Shown here: positions 44,279 to 54,900 of the stretch, piece by piece | Numbering within the stretch: the stretch's first letter is position 1 | Layout of the letters: every line of letters begins with the position of its first letter | Assembly (NCBI GenBank): GCA_037447655.1 | Contig: JBBHKE010000487.1 | Coordinates: 103,319-167,318, forward strand | DNA from: Zygnema cylindricum | Taxonomy: Eukaryota > Streptophyta > Zygnematophyceae > Zygnematales > Zygnemataceae | Reading direction: 5' to 3' | Length of the DNA stretch: 64,000 nt | Notes under the pieces: model-generated | Databases searched by the model: none | What the model was told of the DNA's origin: nothing | The model's input: only the letters and a program-made list of their open reading frames with translations | Position numbers and translations under genes: made by a program

Positions 44279-45236
44279 TGAAATTCAAGGGGCTTCATAG
44301 CCGCCCAAAATGCACAACTCAACCTAAGCCTCTAAGATAACACGGACCCACTTTGGTTTGAAAAATAATAGCGGCCTCCCAAACAAGCAATAATTCTTAC
44401 CAACTTGAACTCAATGAAAACATGCTCCGTTGAGTCCGGTGCAAAAAAACACCTTGAAAATGCCAAACTGAGCCGAATATTATAGTAGTTCAAAGTCAAA
44501 CTCTTCATATAGATGTTATTTAAGAGAGAGGTACTAAAAAACTTCCCAAGTTCTAAATTTCTCCTCACAACCCCTATCTAGTGACCTATTTACCAATCAA
44601 AATATTGTAACTTACAATTTGTACAAAAGAAGGTACGCTAGCCGCGGTACGATCTATACGGTCTTTGTACAACACCAAAGAAATCGATGTACCTTCTATG
44701 TTCAACGCCATGGATTTGTTGCGTCTCCCTCTGTTGACCTTTGGAGACTTGCCACGTGTGAATTTGTTGTCTCTTTGGCATAAGCTGACAAAAGAGCCAT
44801 TTTGGTAATGTCGGCAATAAGTCAAACCCTCCACTCGCACATTTCTAATTGATGTCGTCCATTCGATTCCAGCAGCAAGCAAAATGTTCTTCGCGGCTGT
44901 TTGTACTATGTTGTCTTCGTACTTTTCCCGTTGGGTGTTTGCCATTGAATATGTTTGTTGTTGCACGTACACTATTTATATAATTATCGATCGCTATATA
45001 TATGTATCGATTCATCTCTGACTTCATGGAGAAGGCTGCCAGCTAGTTTGGACTTGGCAGGACGTTGGATCAAATCTGGGCTGGATAAGCATTTTGTTAA
45101 GTACTCCTCTCACTCTCTCCCCTTAGTTTGCACTTTGTTTGCTAAAGAGGCAGCCATGGTAGCTCTCCGCCTAACTCTCTCTCTCCCATCTAAAGTCTAG
45201 GAAATAAAGTAGTGACATGGGAATTACTTTTTCAAC
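44279..45236 (-). repeat. 3' LTR of element 10 (main copia family)
   Basis: 958 bp, plus-strand start TGAAATTCAAGGGGCTTCAT and end TTTTTCAACA, followed by CTCCACTTAATTC (polypurine tract complement). B-box-like GGATCAAATCTGG is at about 45062-45074 on the plus strand. It pairs with 48264 onward. Confidence 0.8.
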
Positions 45237-46530
45237 ACTCCACTTAATTCTTAGTCACTTTTAATCCACAATTTTCTCTACAAAATAACAATTTTGGAGA
45301 AGTCACAATTTTCTTCTTCATATCTGCCACCATTTCTCCATCAGATTTATATTCCAATTTAATTATTTTATTCTCAACTTTCTCCCTCACTAAATTTAAC
45401 TTGATATCCATATGATTAACTTTAAAGTGATGCTTAGGATTTGCTGCAATTGGGATGGCGGCTTGATAATCACAAAACACACTTTACACACCACCTGTGA
45501 TAACTCGAAGTTGTTGGAGCAAGGATTTGACCTTCGTTAATTCTTTTACTACAGCACAAGAGGCCATGTTTTTAGCCTTGATAGTGGACTGAGCTATAGC
45601 CTTTTGTTGCTTGCTGCTCCTACAGCAAGCTTTTGACCCGATTTGAAAAACATACCCCGAAGTGCATCTTTTCATTGTAACATCCCCATAGTTGACATCC
45701 CTCCAAGTGGTGATGTCAGTATTCTCTCCGCTCAAATACAACCATAGATACTTGGTTTTTACCAAGTATCTTATTAATCTACTTGTTGCCTCCCAATCTC
45801 TCTTTCTAAGATCATTTAGACTCTTACTTAGATCTCCGACAGCTGCCGCTATGTCCGAACGCATACAATTTATAAAGTAAATTAAATTCACCACGACTTG
45901 TCTATACGGAATGTTTTTCATAAACCTTTTCTCTTCTTCATCCATCTGATCATCAATGATTACCGATCCTCTGCCTAAGCTTCCCTGAGAACCCTTATTT
46001 AAGTCCATTCGAGTAGAGCAACTGTTTTGTTTTCTCCATCTGATACTTTTCCAACATATGTCCTATTGCTTCTTTCTAAGTCAGTTTTATCATTCTCTTT
46101 ACTCTATCTCTTTCCATATGAATTCCTAAAATACATCTAACCTCTCTCAAACCCTTCAAATCAAATTGACTCAAATCCTATTTTAACTTTTTTATTATTT
46201 CAATTGACTTACTCAATACTAACAGATCATTAATATAGATAACAATAAAAATTACACGATTCCCATCTTCAAACAAATAGATAGAATGGTCCAAACTAAT
46301 TCAGATGTATCCAAGGTTAGTCAATAACTCATTCAACTTGATGTTCCACTGTCGTGGCACCAGCTTCAATCTAATAAAGACTTCATCAATTTGCACACCT
46401 TACTCTCTTGTTGATTCTCCACAAAACCTTTCGGTTGCTACAAGAAGATTTCTTTCTCCAAATCTCCGTGAAGAAAAGTTGTCTAAATATCTATTTGGTA
46501 AACTTCTATGTTTTCTGCTGCTTCTAATTT
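45237..46530 (-). pseudogene. Element 10 RNase H and RT C-terminal part
   Basis: Frame 45480-45244 has FKVNHMDIKLNLVREKV and KSDGEMVADMKKKIV, the RNase H end. Frame 46008-45484 has PYRQVVVNLIYFINCMRSDI, WRDVNYGDVTMKRCTSGYVF and IAQSTIKAKNMASCAVVKE (the AEYMA Glu region altered). The RT catalytic part at about 46090-46250 is stop-interrupted. Confidence 0.78.
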
Positions 46531-47060
46531 AAAGAGATTTCTGACAAAGTCATAGACTCTATGTCCCTTTACATCCTCAGTACATCCCACCCAGTATCCA
46601 AGTTTACACTTTCCATCCATTTCATTTGTACAAGAATACAAAATTCCTTTGTTTTTATTGTTTAAGACAATAAAAACAATGCCATGGCTTCCGTTTTCAA
46701 CTATAAAATATAACTCATTTTCAACTGTAAAACATAACTCATTTTCAAAGCTAGCTTTGAATACACCTTTTCTAGTTTTTGTCTCAAATTCCTTGTCATC
46801 GAAAACATATGTAGATATCAATTTTCTTTTTAACGGAAGAATATACAAATAATCTAACAAGATCATTATAGATTCCTTTCTATCCACTAAGACCTTAAGG
46901 TCTACAGATCATACTAAGATAGTGGTGACAATTCTTCCATCCTAATACTCTATCTCTACGGATGGAATCTTTATCAGTTTTGTAAATCATTTTCTATCTC
47001 TACACATATGCATAGATGCTCCTGAGTTAATGATCCATCCATCCTAGGTTGTTTCTTTCA
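46483..47060 (-). pseudogene. Element 10 protease/pre-integrase fused by deletion to integrase end and RT
   Basis: Minus-strand text gives WIINSGASMHMCRDRK (protease, catalytic Asp replaced by Asn at 47026-47028). Frame 46887-46483 follows, with LKRKLISTYVFDDKEFETKT and ENELCFTVENELYFIVENGS. It then jumps straight to KCKLGYWVGCTEDVKGHRVY (integrase end) and to AENIEVYQIDI (RT). The integrase core and RT N-terminus are missing, so an internal deletion joined the flanks in one frame. ENEL(C/Y)F(T/I)VEN is duplicated. Confidence 0.7.
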
Positions 47061-48263
47061 TACTTCCGAATGCACACTTTTGCCTTATTTGAATTTATGT
47101 CTCCATGTCATTTATTTCTAGTATTTCATTAAGCAGAAGCTCCTCAAACTCCTCACGTGACAAATGCATTGTTTACCCTCATTGGCTGGAATTCACGTGT
47201 CCATCTTTTATTCGTAGCTCCGCCAATCTGGTGTAATCTCCTATGTAATGCTTGAGTTTCTTGCAAAAATGGCATACTCCCTTTGGGGAGCCCTTTATTG
47301 GTCCCTCAAATTGTCCTCCTTTTCCCCCTCCACCCTAAGGCTTGTAAGGTTTCCTTCCATCTCGGTTCTTCTAACTTGTCTTGGCAACAAGTGCTTAATA
47401 CTAAGATTTCCTCAATTTAGCTCTATAGTATTCTCCCGGATCAAGATCATCCCAACAACTAAGTTCTAAATCCATCCGCTGTCATGTAAGTCTTTAACCC
47501 GGTTTGCAATATTGTCATACTCATCTAAAATTATCATGATAAATATATTGACTTTATGTTTTTTTGTCTCTACCTTTCCTACACTCTCGAATTCAATATA
47601 AAGTCCAACAAGATGATTAAAAAAATCTGGCATGCTACCACCTTTATAAGCATAGGCTTCTAGTTTTTGGTCTCCTAACTATTGTTCTTGGATAGTTCCA
47701 CTCGTAAACTGACTCACTATAGACTCCCAAACTCTGCTAGCTGTTATTCCTAGATAGTTCCACTATTGTTGTTCATGGATAATTCCACACTTATATTGGC
47801 TCACTAGAGACTCCCACGCTTTTGTGAACTTAGTTAGATTGAAAAGAAGAAGAGCATTGTTTGAGTGAGATTCCTCAACATGACATGTTTGGCCACCTCA
47901 ATTTTATACCACCAAACCTCCTGGTCATTTTTCTCTGTTCCTGTACAGCTACCATCATTACTGCTCTAGTTGTGGCTACTCAAATTACCACATGCATGGT
48001 TTTCTCCTTCCCTTTCTCTACATCTATGATAATGGTTTATCCATGTCGAGCTTCTTTGAGACTCTGGCACCATGCCCGATACTCTTAGAAATTGAGCTCC
48101 TCTAAAACCTAGTGGGGCTCCAATGGGCGTTGTAAGACACCTCACATGCCCCCATACTATCTTCTTAAGGTGCATTTGAATTAAGGCATCTCTCAACATA
48201 GTTTTCAAATAAATAAACCCATTTCCCTCGAAAATGGGCACCCTAGAGGGTGGGCCTATAACT
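47061..48263 (-). pseudogene. Element 10 gag, degenerate
   Basis: The zinc knuckle region near 47235-47275 reads CHFCKKLKHYIGDY, with the last Cys lost. Frames to 48241 hold the gag N-terminus (TPIGAPLGFRGAQFLRVSG; MPIFEGNGFIYLK). Primer site 48248-48263 matches tRNA-iMet at 13 of 16. A ~60-bp block with GTTCCACT(A)(T)TTGTT is repeated near 47690-47790. Confidence 0.65.
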
Positions 48264-48925
48264 TGAAATTCTCAAGGCTCCATAGCCGCCCTAAATGCAC
48301 AACTCAACCTAAGCCTTTAGGCTAGCCCGGATCCACTTTGGTTTGAACAAGAAAAGCAGACACCATGGCAAGCAATTATTTTGACCGACTTCTCCCCTAT
48401 AAAGGCAATACACCTTAAAGTCCAATACAAAAAATTTAGTGAAATTGCTCACCGGAGTGGAATTTTATGGCTGATCAAAGTCAGCAAATATATAAGGTAA
48501 CTATATGAGAGAGAGGTACTAAGAGAGAGAGGTACTTAAAAAATTGTTAAGTTGTAAAATCCTACTCACAACCCCTATCTAGTGACCTATCTACGAATCA
48601 AAATACTATAGCGTACAATATGTACAAGAGAATAGATACACCAGCTGTAGTACGATTTGTACGGCTTTTGGACAACACCATTAAAATCGATATACCTTCC
48701 ATGTCCCACGCCATGGCTTTTGTCTCAACGCCATGGTTTCTGTCTCGACGCTAAGGTTTTGTCTTGTCTCCCTCTGCTAACCTCTGAAGACCTACCACGT
48801 GACAATCTATCGGCTCTTTGGCATAAGCCGCCAAAAGAGCCATTCTCGTATGTCGGCGCTCACGTGGACCGTCTGCTCGTAATTTTCCAATCGATGTCGT
48901 CCGTTCGATTCAGGCGGAATTTCAC
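48264..48925 (-). repeat. 5' LTR of element 10, truncated
   Basis: Plus-strand start TGAAATTCTCAAGGCTCCAT. It aligns with 44279 onward (CCGCCC(A)AATGCACAACTC, CCAATCAAAATA-like and GATGTCGTCC(A/G)TTCGATTC) until about 48920, then similarity stops. The remaining ~250 bp are absent. Confidence 0.7.
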
Positions 48926-50439
48926 TGTCAAAAATCTTGTGAATTAAAATGTCGGTCTTTTTCTTCTACAAAACTTCCTTATGTTCCCCCTCCTAGTTCA
49001 AATTTCACTAGAATCGAAATCACCTTAAACTCCCTTCGCCCTTGTTGGGGAGAAATTAGTTTTTCCCTTAAATCCCATATTGTGCCCCACCACCCTTCAT
49101 CCTCTCATGTGTCGAGGATCATTCCCCATGGGACCCTCTATCTATTGCCTGAAATCATAAGTTCATTTGCTAAATTTACACGTAAACCTAAAAAATTATG
49201 TGGTCACCTTAGCGTGCCAACGCTAGTGGCTCAAAAGCCGGTAAAGATCTCAAAAATCCAAATGTAAGTCCAATTAGATTTTCCGGAGACTTCCCAATAG
49301 CAAAGAAATGGGAGTGACGTGGCATACTGTCCAATAGCATATGAATGGGAGTGACGTGACATTTTGGGTACATGAAAAAAATCCGTGGGGAATGATAGAT
49401 TGCTTTGGCCCTGCACACGCTCAAGATTTCTCGTTTGCCCATCCCCCAAAAGCCCGATGGCCACTTCTCAAAAAATGTCCTACTTTGACACGCAAAAAAC
49501 TTTTGGTTACTCCTAATTGTCGAGTAATTCCCTTATTCCCGTATAGATGAATTGGCTTCCAAGTGATGTTCATTCAAAATATGGAATTCCTTCCATATCC
49601 CCCTTGGACGACTCTCATATGGCCGCTCATTGCTCCCCTCAAATGCTCAGAGTGTCAGAGTGTAAGCCAAAGTCCGAGTGTTAACCCTTGAAGCTCCACG
49701 CCATTGTGTCGTTTGTGGTAGCTCTAGTCCTTGCCCAGTCCAGTTAGGGGCAGTCCAATGTGATACCTCTGACATCCTAAAGTTATCGCAAAAATAGTTG
49801 ACCATCTCATCCCCGAATATGCGCAAAACATTGGGCAGCTTAAATTGCTTGCTGCCAAAATCCTTACACCTTGTTTGGATGACTCTCTAGCTTTCTAGGT
49901 CCCCCCACCTCTTTATATCATTGGGAGACCATTCTTCCATTTTTATTAGTTTCTTTTTTTGTCGTTCTTTCCCATAATTCCCCTCCTTTTGTGGTCCATT
50001 TCGAGTCTTACCTCCCTCATGTTTCTAAAGAGCAACCTATGCTGGCTCTCCTTCTAAGTGGCGCTGCCCTTGCTCCTTGCTCCTGTAAAGGGTTCCATAG
50101 TTTTTGCGGCACATGGTGCCTAGTGTTCCTTGTCATCCTGCTTAGCGGCACTTCCAATTGCTCTGTGTAATTTTTTACTTTTCTATCCAATGACTACATT
50201 TTTCGGCAATCCATTTTTTTTTCTTTTGTTAAATAGTAAAGTGTTCGGTACAAACTTTTGTTTTAATTTTTCAGAGGATAATTGTACATCATGTATTCAG
50301 TAAATAGATTCACGTACATAAACAACCAGAATGCAATTTTTATGTATATCATATTTAGCGTGTGAAATATTTTGCAATTCTTGCAAAAATGTCAAATAAC
50401 TGATGGAAAATGAATGGGCTCCACTCAGCTGGGAGAAGG
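48926..50439. other. No gene recognised; one short tandem duplication
   Basis: About 1.5 kb without recognisable domain, LTR or TIR. At 49291-49361 a ~36-bp unit (CCAATAGCA..GAATGGGAGTGACGTG.CAT) occurs twice. Short frames on both strands overlap that duplication and are unconvincing. Confidence 0.45.
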
Positions 50440-51260
50440 TAGAACCTCACTGATTAATAAATCGACTCTACGAAGATATATATAACATTATGACGATGGA
50501 TATTACTCTACGATGATAGACAAATATATAGGATAATAGATATAACTCTATGATTGTAAATATAACTCAACTCTACGATGAAAGATACAACCCTGTAATG
50601 ATAGATAGATGTAACTGTATGATGATAGATGAAACTTAAGTGATAGATGAACCCAAATATCTGATGATAAACATAAATATTTGGTGGTTGATACAACTCT
50701 ATTATGATAGATATTATGATAGATACAACTGAAGTTCCAAGTTGACAAATCCAACTGCATGATGATAGATATATCTCAACTCTAAGATGAAAGATAGAAC
50801 CCCACTCTATGGTGATTGATGTAGCTCAATAACGATATTTATGTGTATGATGGTACATGTAACTCTATCAATATATATTTAACTCAATTGGACGACAAGA
50901 GAAATAACTACACAATGATGGATATAAATTTATAATAATGACATAGAATTATGATTATAAACATTTCTATAATGTTAAATATAACTTTTTTATATGGTGA
51001 TAGATATAGATCTATAATAACATATATAATAGCGATGATAGATATAAGTCAAATTTGTGATGACAAATGTAACTAAATGATGGTAGATATATCTCTATGA
51101 TGTTAGATATAATTGTAAGATGATAGACATATTTAACTATAAGATGATCGACAACACTTTCAATGATAGATACAACTCTACCATAATAGATATAACTGTA
51201 TGAGAAAGAAAAAAGTTTTAATGATAACAATAATTCCTTGATAGTAGATATAGCTTTATA
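50440..51260. repeat. Degenerate minisatellite, GATAGATATAACTCTA-type units
   Basis: About 800 bp of irregular units of roughly 16-22 bp built on GATGATAGATATAACTCTA. Variants include GATAGATACAACTCTA, GATAGATGTAACTGTA and GATGATAGATGAAAC. Units are too diverged for a fixed period. It lies about 650 bp downstream of the LRR gene's stop codon. Short Tyr/Ser/His-rich frames through it are artefacts. Confidence 0.8.
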
Positions 51261-51910
51261 ATGGTCTCTAAAGCTCCAAATGAAGCATAAAATTTAGCTC
51301 GTTCAAAGTGCACGAACAGATTTCCCATGCAATAGAAAATTTTCCATATGCTTACTCTTGCTAAATAACGGATCATAACTTACCCTTTTCAACAAGAGAT
51401 GATATCGATAAAGCTCGATTAATAACAATGGAAAAGCATTAAGGAAAAAAAACTCCACATTGAAAAAGCCAAAAAATGATTCCCATAATAACCACATATA
51501 TCTTCATTACAAAAATGTACGGCATACATCACTAAAAAACCCACGAACAAACATCTGAGAAATGTTTGTCGCCCACTAAAACATAAAACATCATTCACTC
51601 TGGAAACACCTCGGCTGCACGACAGACACAAAACCCAAAAAACTGTTGTCTTTTAAACACAAAACCCCAAAACCAGTTTTCGTCCACGAATAACATACTA
51701 CCCTACGCACTAAACGACAACACTGGCCGTTAATATCATCTGATGTCTGTGGTTTAACTCAACCCATACGTCAAATCGTAGACTTCCCCTTGTCCTACCA
51801 ACTTTAAGGTCCTCTCCCTCAATATCTAGACCACTCCTCCATTCATATGCCATTTTCAATGACAGAGAAATAACATCCGACTCACGCATATACTTCCACT
51901 TCGCACAAAG
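51261..51910. other. No gene recognised; 3' flank of the LRR gene
   Basis: Sequence between the minisatellite and the stop codon at 51911. On the minus strand it would contain the 3' UTR and polyadenylation region. I see no decisive signal. Confidence 0.4.
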
Positions 51911-54900
51911 TTAACTGTGTGTTTTTACGCGTTCGAACCCAAACCCAACGAGCCGCCATTCCTCGACAACTCTTTCGCAGTGGATATGCGGTTCCGTTAT
52001 TTGCATAAGTGTACACATTCGATGGATCGCATTGGGCAGCGGTGGCAAAATATTGGCTGACCGTGCTAAGCCAACTTCAACATAATTGAAGTATTCATTA
52101 ACAACTTGCGGATTATTGTCCGATCGGCTATACAACAGCACATGCTGGATGCAAAACACCTGGGCCAAGTCAATCACCACATATGGTATGGGCGATTGGA
52201 TTTCAGTTGCCGTACATTCAGAGGTCAAAAAAGTTCCATTTGGAGGAATTTGCCGTCCACGATATTGCTTGCACTGCAATTTACACACGATGAGTTCATA
52301 GTGGTTTGGAAGACGCGTCTATTGCGTGCCCTGTTCACCAAAGGATTAGGTGTAGCTCGGCAGGGAGGTGGAGGAGGAGGAGATGGGGGGGGGGGGTGGA
52401 CGAGGTGGAGGAGGTGACTTGCCGGGGGTTGGTGGCGACTTGCGGGGGGGAGGAGGGGGTGAAGGTGGAGGAGGTGGTGGGGGTGAAGGTGGAGGAGGTG
52501 GTGGGGGGGAAGGTGGAGGAGGTGGTGAGGGGGAAGGTGGAGGAGGTGGTGGGGAGAGAACAATAGGTGGTAGCGAAGCTCCAGGATCCACTGCACATTC
52601 CTGTGTGTTAGATTAGAAACTCGTAACTTGCACCGTGTTTACATTTTCTACACATGCTAAGTTATCTCATGTATTTTTTAATTGTATTCGGACATCCATT
52701 TAATGAGACTCGGAGGTGTTAATGCACAACGACCAAATTGCCTCGCAGGTGACCAAAGTGAAAAGAGGAGAGGGGGGCGGGGAGAAAAGAGGAAAATGGA
52801 GGAATGTGGTATACAGAAATTATAATTCCAGTTTGCGATTAGAATATCTAATTCGGTAAAAAAAAAAAATTCATCATCAATTTCATTTCCAAGCTCCATA
52901 ACTATGTTAATGCTTACCAGTTCAAATATTCGGACTGTGACACAACACTTCTCTCTCTACATATCATAAGTGGTATGGTGAGTGATTGAGCTTCACTAGT
53001 TCATAAATTTGTCCATTTTTGCAATTCGACAAAACTACTACTACTACTACTAAAGCCCGTCTTAGCAAGCATCTCCATCAACGGATTACAAACTCGTGGC
53101 TCGTAAAATTATTATACTTAGTTCATTCTGTAAAAAGTGGTGATTAAAAGTACATGCCATACACACACACTACAACAAGTGTGCTATTTGTAAACAATAC
53201 GCATGAAAGTACCCAAAAATCCCAAAACTACTATCATCTGCTATTACTTCATTGAAGACAAAGTGTGCGTTTTAAGGAAGGACTTACTTTCACAAGCAAA
53301 CTCGTTTATCTGATTATTGTATCCTTCGTAGCATGCACATGTACTTGCTGTACTTGAGCCTTTAGAGCAAATACCAGCTCCTGCGCAAGGCCCCACCTCT
53401 GACGTGGCGTTGCAAAAAGCTTGACATTCGCTTAAAGTTCGTTGATTACCGATGTCACAGCCGTCTGGATTTGACTCAAAAAAGAGGCAATTGGAGTGCA
53501 CCTCATAGCACGCTGGGTGATCATTTAATTTAGCAATCGGTCCGGTGAAGTAATTTTCCTCAATTAAACTGCAAATATGATTCACAATTTAGAGAAAAAA
53601 AGCACCTTGGTAAGCCGTCAATTTCCGCGACAAAAGCGTCAAACAAATAAAAATGATAATAACGCCATGAACATTCAATCATATACAATAAGCATAAAAA
53701 AGACTCGCTCTTATCCGTTGATATCGCAAAAAATTTGATGCCAGAATTTAATCAGATAATTACTACAAATGTATTGCCCGTTTGACAAGGTGACAATTTA
53801 ATGACTAGAAATTTAGGTAAGAAAAAATTGAAGCTATGTAACATATTTTTATCACCAACATTGTGTCATTTAATTTTGCCGATAAACATGCGATTTAAAA
53901 GAATGAAAAAATAACATGAACCAAACAAAACCAATTTGATATCATGTAAATGTGAAAGTTCCTGGATGAAAAAAATAAAAAACACGAAAATTATTTAATT
54001 TAACTCTTTAATAAAAGAACAAAGAAACTAAACCATTGTAGTTGGCGAAACCAGTGAAAAAAACAAAGAATGTAGGAAATGGATATCAATTTCGAAGCAA
54101 GAAACTAAGAACGCAGAAAATGGATATCAAAGGCTATTACTTAACCAGTTGACATTTCGCCAAACCCCACTATGCCACCCTAAACAATCAACGTAAAGTA
54201 AACAATCAAAACTTAACCATACTAACATATGTCAAACATAAAGAAAATTTGTTGAAAAATTTTAAACCACAGGTTCATATATCAACAGAAAAGTAACTTT
54301 CAAAATGCAACATAACCATACTGCCATATGTCGACTTTAAAGAAAATGGTCGAAATATAACAAAACCATATTGTCGTGTGTCCAGTTTCAAGAAGATGAT
54401 TGAAATATGACATAGCCATACTGTCATGTCTTACAATTCTGTTATGGATGTCATTCCCACAACAGAGGCTGGAATGCTTCCGCTAAGTTCGTTGTTGTTT
54501 AGGGATCTGCCACCGACCAACAGCCAGGCGAACACAATGTCAACAACACTCTTTTGCTATTTTGGTTTTAGGGCAAGGGTGAGGTCAGGGAAGAGGAAGA
54601 GATAGTAACGAGATCCGTATGGCAAACATTGCACTATGGAGGGGCTTTTTCATTAAGTGTTATTGTGAGTATATTTTTAGATCTTTTTCCTTTAAAACGA
54701 CCTGTGTAAAGGGAGAGGAGGCCAATGGGATGGGGAGACATAGACTACAAATAGAAACATCATAGACTACATGATTTATTTTCGTAAATTGGGAAGTGAT
54801 CTAACACAAATAATTTGATTTCATTATTTTTCATGGTTTCTCAGTAAATTTTAAAACCTAAGGGTTTTTTAGGGTTTTTTCATTCTTTTCATCTTTATTT

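Noticed and set aside
50440-51260. CRISPR-like array
   Set aside because: The repeats are short, irregular and without spacers, and the window is eukaryotic. It is a degenerate minisatellite.
52335-52598. Thr/Ser-rich reading of the last LRR-gene exon (PTTSSTF repeats)
   Set aside because: It is the frame reached by a strict splice from 53288, but it stops at 52335 and misses the discoidin domain. The SPPPP frame shares its frame with the discoidin segment. I report the conflict but do not favour this reading.
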